The translations under genes and the position numbers were made by a program. Below are positions 10,905 through 21,107 of a stretch of 64,000 bases of DNA, piece after piece. The DNA is from Aliamphritea spongicola (GTDB lineage: Bacteria > Pseudomonadota > Gammaproteobacteria > Pseudomonadales > Balneatricaceae). Every line of letters begins with the position of its first letter. Position 1 is the first letter of the stretch. Under the pieces are notes generated by a model. It had not been told where the DNA came from. It saw nothing but the letters and a program-made list of their open reading frames with translations, and ran no database searches. The stretch lies in contig AP025283.1 in assembly GCA_024347235.1 (NCBI GenBank), positions 1,426,001-1,490,000 of the forward strand, read 5' to 3'.

Positions 10905-11419
10905 TTATTCCGCGTGGGGGTATTTGAAACTGCCAATAAGCACGGCGGCAAATCCTGCGACGGCAGCCAGCGAAATAACCATCAGGCCTTCGGCCATGGT
11001 GATGCCCAGTAACAGGTCGGGGTGTAGCCACACAGTTCCCATGGCTCAAATACCACCGGGAACCACTGATCCACAGCGAACCATGAGGGCAGCCCGGTGG
11101 ACATTTCACAGCTGCTTTCAATCAGGTTGCGTTCAACCGCAAATACCATCCAGGAGCGCTCAAGCAGTGCAGCGGCCGCCCCGAGGCTGAGTATTTGCAG
11201 TAACAGGTTGGGAATCCGGTAGCGTCTCAGGAACAGCGCAAGTACGGCCAGGGCAATAAGGGCCAGAATCCAGATACGGATATGAATACAGAGCACGCAG
11301 GGGCCGTAATCTAAAACGTACTGATAAAACAGTGCAACGCCTTCAAGTACACAGCCAACAAGAATAATTGTCAGCCAGAAGCCAGCGTGTTTTCCGAGTG
11401 CGGCAGCATGGTGCAACAT
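10905..11419 (-). CDS. dsbB: Disulfide bond formation protein B (one frameshift)
   Basis: DsbB re-oxidises DsbA in the periplasm and passes electrons to quinone. Four membrane helices are visible. The first periplasmic loop holds the CVLC pair (DYGPCVLCIHIRIW). The second loop holds two more Cys (ESSCEMSTG and WELCGYT), so both redox pairs are complete. The frame breaks near 11010; repaired, the last helix reads GLMVISLAAVAGFAAVLIG and ends KYPHAE before TAA at 10905. The ATG at 11419 gives the usual length of about 171 residues; an upstream ATG at 11482 would add about 21 residues and is less likely. Confidence 0.85.
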
Positions 11420-11501
11420 AATTACAATACCTGTAAATCCCTGATTTAGATGTTGTGAGGCTAAGTGAAAAATAAAGTTCAATCAATGGATTAAGCTTAA
11501 T

Positions 11502-11536
11502 TTCCCTCCCAGGAAAGGTTTCTGAAAGGGAGGGAA
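11502..11536. other. Perfect 9-bp hairpin between dsbB and the oxygenase gene
   Basis: TTCCCTCCC pairs exactly with GGGAGGGAA across a 17-base loop. There is no T tract on the minus strand, so it is recorded as a structured intergenic element just after the oxygenase stop. Confidence 0.5.
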
Positions 11537-11544
11537 GCGTTATG

Positions 11545-12209
11545 TCATTCTTCGAGGAAGTTCACCTGGCTGTTGAAGGCCAGTACGATGCGTGCCTGGG
11601 AGCCAAAATAGGGCATGGCGGCATGCTTCAGATAAGACGGGAAAATAACAATCTGCCCTTCCTGAGGGGCGAAGTCCCATGTGCCGGCGGCATTGAGGTA
11701 AGCCGTACCTGCATCCAGATACTGGTCGGCACCGTGGCGGGGATCATAAAAACGGTTTACGCCGTTACGTTCTTCAATGCCACTTTCGCCTGCCTGCAGG
11801 TAATAAATACCGCACCAGGAGCAGTTTGGATGTGAATGGGTGTCGTGGTAGCCCCATTCTCTGTTACGTGGAACCAGGATTCGATAATACTGGCCTGAGC
11901 CTGCACTTCTTCCGGCCAGAATTCTTCATTCACCGCATATGCGACGGTGGTCAGCATATCTTCAAGAAATACCTTCAGATCGCTCAGAGCCGGTACTGGC
12001 TGATCGAGCAAATCGAGGCTGCTTTCATACAGTTTGTGCTTGGCGGTGGGGGCGACGTAACTGGCAATGGCTTCTTCCTGTTGCTGACGGATGTTTTCGA
12101 TAGCCGTTAACAGAGCCTGCCGGTTTTTACTGTGTTCCGGGTAATTAACGCTAAACATGCGTGTTTCCCAGACATTCATATCTTCAATCAGGAATGGCTC
12201 GCCGCTCAT
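11545..12209 (-). CDS. 2OG-Fe(II) oxygenase family protein (TIGR02466-like), one frameshift
   Basis: One missing G near 11853 splits this protein of about 221 residues. The repaired centre reads WFHVTENGGYHDTHSHPN, CSWCGIYYLQAGE, GTWDFAPQEGQIVIFPSY and LKHAAMPY. The likely iron ligands are His in the HDTHSHP segment and His in LKHAAMP, as in TIGR02466 proteins, which are putative 2-oxoglutarate dioxygenases of unknown substrate. An Arg for 2OG binding may be in QARIVLAFNSQ. The ATG at 12209 gives MSGEPFLIEDMNVWETRMF. It is downstream of the TIGR02647 gene on the same strand. Confidence 0.75.
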
Positions 12210-12235
12210 TGTGGTCCTATATCGTAGGTTGAGAT

Positions 12236-12268
12236 GGTAAATAAAGCGCTGTAGTTGTTGTACAGCGC
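12236..12268 (-). terminator. Probable terminator of the TIGR02647-like gene
   Basis: An 8-bp perfect stem GCGCTGTA / TACAGCGC (12246-12253 and 12261-12268) is followed on the minus strand by TTTATTTACC. Confidence 0.55.
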
Positions 12269-12278
12269 GGGGTGATCA

Positions 12279-12527
12279 TCAGGCTGCGGGTTTTGGCGGT
12301 GTAAGGATATTTAACAGACAATGGGCCTGATCAGCAGCTTCATGCCCCAGTGGGGTGAGGTAGCCGCCGTCCTGCTGGGAAATTAAGCCTTTGTCGAATA
12401 GCCGCGAGGTGGCTGCAATAACCTCGGAATCGGCATTTGCATGTACTTTTATACCCTGCAGGGTACTGGTCTGGCTGAAACGGATCAGCATGTTAATCTC
12501 TTCGGCAATCTCATGATTACAAGGCAT
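12279..12527 (-). CDS. TIGR02647-like small conserved protein
   Basis: This intact 82-residue protein matches the gammaproteobacterial TIGR02647 pattern: HEIAEEINMLIRFS, STLQGIKVHANADSEVIAATSRLFDKGLI, DGGYLTPLGHEAADQA. It looks like a compact winged-helix-like fold, with the DKGLI-D-GGYLT-G segment resembling a wing. No function is established. No signal peptide. Confidence 0.7.
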   Translation of the reverse strand: MPCNHEIAEEINMLIRFSQTSTLQGIKVHANADSEVIAATSRLFDKGLISQQDGGYLTPLGHEAADQAHCLLNILTPPKPAA

Positions 12528-12670
12528 AGTGACTTTCCTTATACGGGTATGCTTCAGGTGATTGTACCGGTAAAAACAGTTACGACACCGGCATGGATCA
12601 ACTCTGGCACAGTCAGAAAGAAATAAACAGGAGAAATCGGTTTAATCATGAATCATCTTCAGGAAGAAGA

Positions 12671-12754
12671 TGGTGGTGGGAGGTGGATTCGAACCACCGA
12701 AGCTTGCGCGTCAGATTTACAGTCTGATCCCTTTGGCCACTCGGGAACCCCACC
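12671..12754 (-). tRNA. tRNA-Tyr (GTA)
   Basis: The 84-nt minus-strand sequence folds into a class II cloverleaf with a seven-pair acceptor (GGTGGGG with TCCCACC), an anticodon loop containing CTGTAAA, a long variable arm and a GGTTCGAATCC T-arm. The encoded 3' CCA is present. Anticodon GTA reads Tyr codons. Confidence 0.93.
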
Positions 12755-13038
12755 AGAAGAGGGCGTGAATCTTATGTGTGCCGAGGCGTTTTGTAAACAT
12801 CTAAAACGTAAAAAGTGAAAAAAGTTACTCATCGGGAGGGCTGCAGCCCGCAGAAAAATTCAATAGATTTTTCTATGAAACTTTTAATCGCCATATAAAA
12901 GTTTTTGAAACACGGCTTTAGTTTAACTGTCCCGCCGGAGGTACTGAAACCAGTGGGCTTGCCAACTGTTAATGGGTTTGGTTCTTATCTGGCTACACCT
13001 ATCAGATAGCAAAATCAATATTGAATTTAACTTCTTAG

Positions 13039-13054
13039 TATCTATATTGGGTGT
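13039..13054 (+). promoter_or_regulatory. NrdR box 1
   Basis: TATCTATATTGGGTGT matches 12 of 16 positions of the NrdR consensus ACACWATATWKTGTGT. Its centre is 31 bp from that of box 2, the expected three-turn spacing. Confidence 0.7.
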
Positions 13055-13069
13055 CTGCTGTATGACCCT

Positions 13070-13085
13070 GCACTATATATAGTGT
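13070..13085 (+). promoter_or_regulatory. NrdR box 2
   Basis: GCACTATATATAGTGT matches 14 of 16 positions of the NrdR consensus and contains a perfect 14-bp palindrome. It lies 133 bp upstream of the nrdA ATG. Confidence 0.8.
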
Positions 13086-13217
13086 TGTTCACTGCTTTAT
13101 TAAGGGTCTGTTTTGTTTGGATTTTATACAGTCCGACTCCATTGTTGCTGAACAGACTGTTCCGCTGCAGTGACGGCAAGGTTTGATTTCAGTTTATTCA
13201 TTGGTGGGAAGCGCGTA

Positions 13218-15476
13218 ATGCAGGACTTGATGGTTACCAAAAGAGATGGTCGAAAGGAAAAGATCGACCTGGAAAAATTCACCGCGTTGTAATCTGGGCG
13301 GCAGAGGGATTGCAGAATGTTTCGGTATCTCAGGTCGAACTGAAAGCACATATACAGTTTTATGAAGGCATTAAGACAGCAGATATTCACGAGACGCTGA
13401 TCAAGTCTGCTGCAGACCTTATTTCTGAAGATGCGCCGGATTACCAGTATCTGGCAGCGCGTCTGGCGATTTTCCACCTGCGTAAGCGCGCGTTCGACAG
13501 TTACGAGCCGCCACACCTGATGACGCACGTTGCCAAAATGGTTGACGATAAGCGTTACGATAGGCACCTGCTGGAAGATTACAGCGAAGCAGAATTCAAT
13601 GAACTGAACGATTACCTGGATCACAGCCGGGATATGAATTTCAGCTACGTGGCTGTTAAACAGCTGGAAGGTAAGTACCTGGTACAGAACCGGGTTACCG
13701 GTGAGATTTTTGAAAGCCCGCAGATTCTTTATATGCTGGTGGCTGCCTGCTTGTTTGCGGGTTACCCGAAAGCGACCCGTCTGGATTACGTGAAGCGTTT
13801 CTACGACGCCTGTTCTCTGTTTAAGCTGTCACTGCCGACACCTATTATGGCCGGTGTTCGGACACCGACCCGTCAGTTCAGCTCCTGCGTACTGATCGAA
13901 TCTGATGATTCTCTGGATTCTATCAACGCAACTGCCAGTGCCATTGTTAAGTACGTGAGTCAGCGTGCGGGTATCGGTATTAATGCTGGTCGTATCCGTG
14001 CACTGGGCAGCCCGATTCGTCAGGGTGAAGCGTTCCACACCGGTTGTATTCCTTTCTATAAGCACTTTCAGACAGCGGTTAAGTCCTGTTCTCAGGGGGC
14101 GTCCGTGGCGGTGCAGCAACGCTGTTCTATCCACTGTGGCACCTGGAAGTTGAATCTCTGCTGGTTCTGAAGAATAACCGTGGTGTTGAAGAAAACCGTG
14201 TTCGTCACCTGGATTACGGTGTTCAGCTGAACAAACTGATGTATCAGCGTCTGATTAAAGGTCAGAACATTACCCTGTTCAGCCCGCACGAAGTGCCGGG
14301 GCTGTACGATGCATTCTTTGCGGATCAGGACGAGTTTGAGCGCCTGTATGTGAAGTATGAGCAGGATGACTCTATCCGTAAGCAAACCGTTAAAGCGGTT
14401 GAGCTGTTTGGTCTGCTGGCATCTGAGCGTGCCTCTACCGGCCGTATCTACATTCAGAACGTTGACCACTGTAATACGCACAGCCCGTTCGATCCGGCTG
14501 TGGCACCGGTTAAACAGTCTAACCTGTGTCTGGAAATTGCACTGCCAACCAAGCCTCTGTCTGATGTAAATGATGACAAGGGGAGATTGCCCTGTGTACT
14601 CTGTCTGCATTTAACCTGGGTGCGCTGGAAGATCTGGATGAACTGGAAAATCTGGCTGACCTGATTGTCCGTGCCCTGGATAGCCTGCTGGACTATCAGG
14701 ATTACCCGATTGAAGCAGCCCGTCAGGCATCTCTGAGCCGCCGTACACTGGGTGTGGGTGTAACCAACTTTGCTTACTATCTGGCGAAGAACGGTGTGCG
14801 CTACTCTGACGGTTCCGCAAATGGCCTGGTGCACAAGACCTTTGAAGCAATTCAGTACTACCTGCTGAAAGCTTCTAATGAACTGGCTAAAGAGCTGGGT
14901 GCGTGCTCCAAGTTTGATGAAACTACGTATTCAAAAGGCTTGCTGCCGATTGATACCTATAAGCGTGAAGTGGATGACTTCTGTGAAGAGCCACTGCACT
15001 ATTTCTGGGAAACTCTGCGTACTGATATCCGTGAGTTCGGTCTGCGTAACAGTACACTGACAGCTCTGATGCCATGTGAAACTTCTTCACAGATTACTAA
15101 CTCTACCAACGGCATTGAGCCGCCACGGGGTTATGTCAGCGTGAAGGCCAGTAAAGATGGTGTTATGAAGCAGGTTGTACCTGAGTACACTGAGCTTAAA
15201 GATGACTATGAGCTGCTGTGGGATATTCCGAGCAACGATGGTTACCTGCAGCTGACCGGTATCATGCAAAAGTTTGTTGACCAGTCTATCTCAGCAAATA
15301 CTAACTATGATCCAGCCAACTTCCCGGGCGAAAAAGTGCCAATGAAGTTGCTGCTTAAAGATTTGCTGACCGCTTATAAGTACGGCGTTAAGACGCTGTA
15401 CTACCACAACACCCGTGACGGTGCGACTGACCAGCACGATGATATGGGTTGTGAAAGCGGAGCCTGTAAGCTTTAA
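13218..15476 (+). CDS. nrdA: Ribonucleoside-diphosphate reductase class Ia, alpha subunit (three frameshifts)
   Basis: Full-length class Ia NrdA of about 753 residues once three single-base losses are repaired (near 13281, in a six-G run near 14095, and near 14583). An N-terminal ATP-cone (VTKRDGRKEKIDLEKFHRVV) is followed by the catalytic barrel with QFSSCVLIES, NLCLEI and LMPCETSSQITNSTNG. The C-terminal redox Cys pair is in DDMGCESGACKL. It reduces NDPs with NrdB in the cytoplasm. The ATG at 13218 is used; ATG 13230 is possible. It heads an nrdA-nrdB-yfaE operon under paired NrdR boxes. Confidence 0.93.
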
Positions 15477-15483
15477 TTGCCTC

Positions 15484-15577
15484 TCGGCCAGTCATCTCTG
15501 AGGCTGGCCGACTGAGTGCTTCCCGGCGTAAAGCCGGATACCCGAATATGAGTGCCGCCGGATTTTTCTTTCCGGCG
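15484..15577 (+). other. Two hairpins between nrdA and nrdB
   Basis: TCGGCCAG / CTGGCCGA (15484-15491 and 15504-15511) and CGCCGGA / TCCGGCG (15556-15562 and 15571-15577) are both perfect stems without T tracts. They could protect or process the nrdA-nrdB transcript and set unequal subunit expression. Confidence 0.5.
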
Positions 15578-15612
15578 TGATGATTCCAAGCTCGCAAAAA
15601 TTAAGATACCAG

Positions 15613-16742
15613 ATGCTATATTCAACTTTTGATCCGACCTTTAATGACAGCACTAAAGAGCCGATGTTCTTCGGCCATAACGTTAACGTTGCCCGTTATG
15701 ACAAGCAGAAGTATCCGATCTTTGAAAAGTTGATTGAAAAGCAGTTATCTTTTTCTGGCGTCCGGAAGAAGTGGATCTGTCCACTGACCGTAAAGACTTC
15801 ATGGGTATGCCGGAGCATGAAAAGCACATCTTCCTGAGCAACCTGAAGTACCAGACCCTGCTGGACAGTGTTCAGGGCCGTTCTCCGAACATTGCGTTCC
15901 TGCCAATTGTTTCGTTACCGGAACTGGAAACCTGGCTGGAAACCTGGTCGTTCAGTGAAACCATTCACAGCCGCTCTTATACGCACATCATCCGGAACAT
16001 CATGAATGAGCCGTCTGAAGTGTTTGATCAGATTGTGACTAATGAAGAAATCGTTAAGCGGGCCCAGAGTGTTACCCGTTTATACGACGAGCTGATTGAG
16101 TTAACCAACATCTATCTGATTCAGGGTGAAGGGCGTCATACCGTAGACGGCAAGCTGTTTGATACCACTAAGTACAATCTGAAAAAGAAACTGTACCTGA
16201 CGCTGGTATCCGTAAACGTGCTGGAAGCGATTCGTTTTTATGTCAGCTTTGCCTGTTCCTTTGCCTTCGCTGAGCGGGCAATTATGGAAGGTAACGCCAA
16301 GATCATTAAGCTGATCGCCCGTGATGAGGCGCTGCACCTGACCGGTACGCAGTTCATGATCAACGTGCTGTCCTCCGGCGCTGATGACCCTGATTTCAAG
16401 AAGATTGCGGTTGAATGTCATGACGAAGTGATTGAAATCTTCCGTGAGGCGGCTGAACAGGAGAAAGACTGGGCGAACTACCTGTTCAGTGGCGGTTCTA
16501 TGATCGGTCTGAATGCACAGATTCTGCGTGATTATATTGAATACATCACTAACGTACGTATGAAGGCTGTTGGTCTGGAAGAGATCTTCCCGGCACGCCA
16601 GAACCCACTGCCATGGATGAATGCCTGGTTAGTGAGTGATAACGTACAGGTTGCACCACAGGAAGCGGAAATCAGTTCCTACCTGGTGGGTGCAATCGAT
16701 AACGAAGTTGATGAAAGCGACTTTGATGATTTTGATCTTTGA
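15613..16742 (+). CDS. nrdB: Ribonucleoside-diphosphate reductase class Ia, beta subunit (one frameshift)
   Basis: About 376 residues. One T is missing near 15750 in a six-T run ([19 protein letters not shown] after repair). Di-iron ligands are visible: the EVDLSTD Asp, the E..H of [13 protein letters not shown], the E/H of [15 protein letters not shown], and RDEALHLTG. The radical Tyr is likely in IHSRSYTHI. It houses the tyrosyl radical that starts NDP reduction in NrdA. The C-terminal tail ([13 protein letters not shown]) is the usual acidic NrdA-docking peptide. It is followed after 17 bp by yfaE. Confidence 0.92.
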
Positions 16743-16759
16743 TCTTTGAGGGCTGAGTC

Positions 16760-17026
16760 ATGAGTGGTATTCCAAGGATTAAGGTCAATCACCACGGTAC
16801 GTTCTATTACCAGTATGAGTTCTCATTGCTGGATGCTCTGGAGGCGCAGGAAATTCCTGCGCCTTATAATTGCCGCGGTGGCTATTGCGGCACCTGTAAA
16901 GTCAGGCTAATCGACGGTGAAGTTGAACAGGTGCAGGATGCGCTGTTTGATACTGTAGGCGATGAGATTTTGACCTGCTGCTGTAAGCCTGTCGGGCATA
17001 TAGAAATCGAAATACCGGAAGACTGA
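16760..17026 (+). CDS. yfaE: YfaE-type [2Fe-2S] ferredoxin
   Basis: This intact 88-residue plant-type ferredoxin has the cluster ligands in CRGGYCGTC and, near the C-terminus, in LTCCCKP. YfaE maintains and repairs the diferric-tyrosyl cofactor of NrdB, which fits its position directly after nrdB. The neighbouring extra Cys in TCCC is not a standard ligand. Confidence 0.88.
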   Translation: MSGIPRIKVNHHGTFYYQYEFSLLDALEAQEIPAPYNCRGGYCGTCKVRLIDGEVEQVQDALFDTVGDEILTCCCKPVGHIEIEIPED

Positions 17027-17867
17027 TTCTCAGTTTTCCACAACTCCCGTTACGTTCGTTTTTCCTCGTTCTGCTCTCTCTTGTCGCGGCTAAATGGCGT
17101 GCTGCTATTTTTGACGCCGGAAAAATGTTCCATTTGTGTAAATAATTGTTAACAGTTTTGTTTGAATTTTATTTTCACGTTTTATTGGCTTGTACAGTAA
17201 TTGATCAATTAATGAGCTGAAGGTAGCGCTATACCGTCGTTTAAGAGATATCTCTGCAGAAGTAACTTTGTAGTCTCAATGAGCCTGTTTATGCGTTCCT
17301 GAAAACCAATGTTTGAGTAGCCTGGCTGAAAATGAAAAACAGTTTTTAATGTCAGTCTGGCATGAAAATTGGTTGTTATTTAATCAGTTTAGTAACCCTT
17401 CTTTTTGATTGAAAAATTTAAAGTCCACAGTTGCTTGTCAAGGCTTTTTTCTTGAATAACTGTTTAGTTATTTTTAATTACAACGCTTGTTTGTTTGTAA
17501 GTTATTGAATTTGTTATGTTTAATTGTTTTGTGTTAAATGTGACCGATCTGTAACAAAGCCTGTAGTTATGCGGCTTTCAGGCGGGTGTCCAATAGTTGT
17601 AAACAGTTTTATCCACAGAAAGTGGGGGTAACTTTCAGTTACATTTCAGGTTGGTTTTAAGTCTGAATTATCTGAGTGCTTTTGCCTGTAATGTCAGGTG
17701 TTTTAGCTTCTGGGAGAAGGCTGGGTTGACGATTTGGATAGCCGGGTGTCAGATGCGGAAAGCAGGTGTTTAGTCAGAGAGCGCGCCTGAAGCAGGTATG
17801 TTTGTTCAGGCGGTACAGAGCTTGGTGTGATAGGTGGCGGAAGGGCGGTTAGATTGTTAACTATTGT
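17027..17867. other. 841-bp AT-rich intergenic region with DnaA-box-like sites
   Basis: No supported coding sequence. The region contains a perfect TTATCCACA (17609-17617) and a TTTTCCACA (17034-17042), both fitting TTWTNCACA, plus many T-rich tracts and TGTTAACAG/TTGTAAACAG elements. No direct-repeat iteron array, replication genes or GATC cluster is seen, so it is not called an origin. Confidence 0.4.
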
Positions 17868-18502
17868 TCAGAGTTCTGTTTTATCTTTGAACTCACAAAG
17901 GTCTTCAATCATGCAGCTGTTGCACTTGGGTTTGCGGGCGGTGCAGACGTAGCGACCATGGAGAATTAACCAGTGGTGTGCATCCATCAGGAATTCTTTT
18001 GGTACGAATTTCAATAGCTTCTGTTCCACTTCGTTTACGTTCTTGCCCGGTGCGATTTTAGTGCGGTTGGATACACGGAATATATGGGTATCAACGGCCA
18101 TGGCAATCTGTCTGAAAGCGGTGTTAAGCACCACGTTGGCGGTTTTGCGGCCGACCCCGGCAGAGCTTCCAGATCTTCACGGTTTTCCGGTACCACAGAG
18201 TTGTGCTTATCGATCAGGATTTTGCAGGCCTTGATGACGTTTTCGGCTTTGGAGTTATACAGCCCGATGGTTTTGATGTATTCCTTGAGGCCGTCGACCC
18301 CTAATGCATAGATGGCTTCAGGGGTGTTGGCGACGGGAAACAGCTTGCGGGTAGCCTTATTGACGCTGACATCTGTTGCCTGTGCTGACAGTGCGACGGC
18401 AACCAGAAGCTCGAACGGGTTGCTGTATTCCAGTTCTGTCACCGGGTTGGGGTTATCGTTGCGAAGGCGGGTGAAAATTTCCTGGCGTTTGGTCTTGTTC
18501 AT
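17868..18502 (-). CDS. nth: Endonuclease III (one frameshift)
   Basis: About 212 residues. The break lies in the helix-hairpin-helix: LPGVGRKTANVVL is restored by a fifth G near 18157. The catalytic Lys is in that HhH and the catalytic Asp in AVDTHIFRV. The 4Fe-4S ligands follow the C-X6-C-X2-C-X5-C pattern (VCTARKPKCNSCMIEDLC). It removes oxidised pyrimidines and cleaves at the AP site. In E. coli nth is the last gene of the rnf operon. The order is the same here, but a terminator lies between rnfE and nth. Confidence 0.92.
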
Positions 18503-18620
18503 TATGTTGGCTTTTATGTGGCTCGTGGCGCTTTTTAATAGGCTTTATCTTAATTGGCCTTCACGCGTAATTGAAGGGCGTAAAGAGGCTGTTTGCAGGT
18601 AAGGGTGTTAAACCGCGGGT

Positions 18621-18649
18621 AAAAAATACCGGCAGCAAGCCGGTATTTT
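18621..18649 (-). terminator. Terminator of the rnf operon
   Basis: AAAATACCGGC / GCCGGTATTTT forms an 11-bp stem around AGCAA. Read on the minus strand it ends in TTTTTT, 26 bp past the rnfE stop and upstream of nth. Confidence 0.85.
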
Positions 18650-18674
18650 CAGGTTTGAATATCAGCGATCAGGG

Positions 18675-19384
18675 TTAGCTGATGTTGCCGGTAATACGCG
18701 CCCGTTTAGGGCCTTCTGACGGCGCTTTTGGTTGTTGCTTACGACGTTCTTCCAGGCGCTGATCAATGATGTTCTTAACGGCGACAATCAGCCCCATGCC
18801 AACGAAAGCGCCCGGTGGCAAAATTGCAAACAGGAAGCCGCTATAGTCATCAACCAGGGTGATTTTCCAATTTTCAGCAGCAGGGCCGAACAGCAGGTTC
18901 ATATCTGCAAACAGGGTGCCCAGGCCAAGAATCTCACGCATTGCCCCCAGTAATACCAGCACTAGGGTGAAGCCCAGTCCCATCATTACGCCGTCCAGCA
19001 GTGAGGCGCCTACCGGGTTTTTACAGGCAAACGCGTCCGCCCGGCCCATAATTGCGCAGTTGGTTACAATCAGGGGATGAAGATGCCGAGAATGGTATAC
19101 AGCTCATAGGTGAATGCCTGCATCAGCAGTTCGATGCAGGTTACGAAGGAAGCAATAACCATCACGAATACCGGCAGGCGGACAGAGTCCGGCACAAAGT
19201 GACGGAACATGGAGATCGTCAGGTTTGACCCTATCAGTACCAGAATACTGGCAATGCCCAGGCCCAGTGCGTTAACGACGGTGCCGGTTACCGCAAGCAG
19301 GGGGCACAGGCCCAGCAGTTGTACCAGTGCCGGGTTATTCGTCCAGAGGCCGTCTAAAGTGATTTTCTGGTAATCGGTCGCCAT
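18675..19384 (-). CDS. rnfE: Rnf complex subunit RnfE (one frameshift)
   Basis: About 237 residues with six predicted helices, homologous to RnfA and NqrD. The conserved Cys motifs are [11 protein letters not shown] and [11 protein letters not shown], the membrane Fe-S site shared with RnfA. One C is missing near 19074. The ATG overlaps the rnfG stop (TAATG). The basic tail (RLEERRKQQ) is probably cytoplasmic. Rnf couples ferredoxin and NADH redox to Na+ or H+ movement; in gammaproteobacteria it also keeps SoxR reduced. Confidence 0.9.
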
Positions 19385-20048
19385 TACTCTGCTCCCGTTG
19401 TTTGAGTGGTTGCTGCCTGGTTGTCCTGTGGCTGAGGATCATCCAGTAACGCGGTTTTGTTTTCGCGGAAATAATGTATAGCCGCTTTGGTAGCGTTAAC
19501 AATTGCCCGCGGGGTAATGGTAGCACCGGTAAACTGGTCGAAGCGGCCACCGTCTTTCTTTACGGCCCATTCGGTATCATCGTCACCGTCATAGTGCTGG
19601 CCATTGAAACTTAAGATCCAGTCTGACTTTTCAGTTCAACCTTATCACCAAGACCGGGCGTTTCTTTGTGAGCCAGTACCCGGACGCCAGCCAGGCTTTC
19701 ATCCCGGTTGATGCCTACAATCAGAGAGATTGCGCCAGTATAACCATCTGGTGCAACCACCGGCATGATAACCGTTTCTACCTGGCCGTTGCGACGGGCG
19801 CGAAAAGCGGTTGCTTCGTTTTCGCCGGTCAACTCAGGTTTTCTGATAATCAGCGTGTCGTTGAGCAGTTCATTGTCGATGCTGCTACGCGGCACGATTT
19901 CGTAAAGCGCTTTTGCCTGCTGTTCTTTAATGTTGTCAGCAATGCGCTGCTCGGTGGATATCTGTGTCAGGGCAATCGCACCGGCGGTGACAACTGCAAA
20001 GATGCCGAGGCCGGCGGCGCTGTTGCGGATAGCGGTAAGCATTTCCAT
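19384..20048 (-). CDS. rnfG: Rnf complex subunit RnfG, FMN-carrying (one frameshift)
   Basis: About 222 residues. An N-terminal membrane helix ([20 protein letters not shown]) anchors a periplasmic FMN-binding domain. Covalent FMN attachment is predicted on the Thr of [13 protein letters not shown], the S/TGAT motif modified by Apb[15 protein letters not shown] precedes the break near 19624 (A run of four that should be five). Start and stop overlap rnfD and rnfE as TAATG, implying translational coupling. The C-terminal tail is Gln/Thr-rich and variable. Confidence 0.9.
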
Positions 20049-21102
20049 TAGCTGTTCCCCTTCATGCCGCGTTTGGCTTTTGCATGCCCGTAGGTACGTG
20101 GCTGGGTGTACTGGTCAATAAAGGGGCGCTGAGGTTCATCAGCAGAACGGCGAAAGCAACGGCGTCCGGATAGTTGCCCCAGCTGCGAATAATAAAGATC
20201 AGCAGGCCGATACCGGCGGCAAACCAGAGTTTGCCCTTGTTGCTGGTGCAGGAGGTAACCGGGTCCGTGATGATGAAGAAGGCCGCCAGCATGGTTGCAC
20301 CTGTGGTCAGGTGAAAGAACGGGTCGGGGTAGTTATCCGGATCAATCAGGAAGAACAGGGTGGAAACCAGTGCCAGAGTGCCCAGCATGGCAACCGGCGC
20401 ATGCCAGGTGAAAATTTTGCGGTACAGCAGGAAAATGCCGCCCATTACATAAGCGGCGCTGACGGCGTGCCAGGCACCGATTCCGTTGGCCAGCAGTTCG
20501 CTCTGGTTCCACATTTCTTCAGTGGTAAAGCCGCCTTTGTGCTTCATTACATCCAGTGGTGTAGCCATGGAAAAGGCGTCATACAGGGCAGGCTGAATAC
20601 CGGCAAAAATGAATTGCAGGGAGTCTGTCAGGCTGATGATATTCCAGCCTTCACCTACCATGACAAACGGGGCGCTCCAACTGGTCATCGGGACTGGGAA
20701 GGACACCAGCAGTAGTGCATAAGCTGCCATGGCTGGGTTAAACGGGTTGCTGCCCATGCCGCCATACATATGCTTAGCGATGGCAATGGCGAACAGGATG
20801 CCGACAAACATCACCCACCATGGAGCAAATGGCGGTATCGCCAGTCCCAGCAGAACCGCGGTAACCACTGCGCTGTAATCCTGCAGGTAGAAGCTGACCG
20901 GGCGCTTGCGCAGTTTAATAATGGCGGCTTCAAAGCCAACCGCCAGCAGGCAGCCCCAGAGAACCTGAATCAGGGTGCCCCAGCCGAAAAAGAATGTCAT
21001 TGCTGCCATTCCCGGCAGTGTTGCCAGGATAACTGTACGCATTACATCACCGGTGTTTCCGGGACGGTGCGTATGAGGAGATGTAATTCTTATTAAAGCC
21101 AT
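20048..21102 (-). CDS. rnfD: Rnf complex subunit RnfD, FMN-carrying (one frameshift)
   Basis: About 351 residues with multiple membrane helices. The FMN-linked Thr is in HLTTGATMLAAFFI, followed by TDPVTSCTSNKGKL, the family signature. One T is missing near 20122; the repaired C-terminus reads SAPFIDQYTQPRTYGH and ends GMKGNS with TAA overlapping the rnfG ATG. The ATG at 21102 is five bases after the rnfC stop. Confidence 0.92.
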
Positions 21103-21107
21103 AATGG

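Larger units (their letters stand above)
12755..13217 (+). promoter_or_regulatory. nrdA upstream region (463 bp, no gene)
   Basis: AT-rich promoter region between tRNA-Tyr and nrdA. No supported ORF. It contains the NrdR box pair listed separately at 13039-13085, and several A/T tracts near 12805-12900. Confidence 0.6.

Noticed and set aside
12979..13085. Extra small ORFs upstream of nrdA
   Set aside because: Short, AT-rich and without RBS; better explained as the NrdR-controlled promoter region.
17027..17867. Replication origin
   Set aside because: Only two DnaA-box-like sites, no dnaA/dnaN/gidA/parAB neighbours and no iterons.
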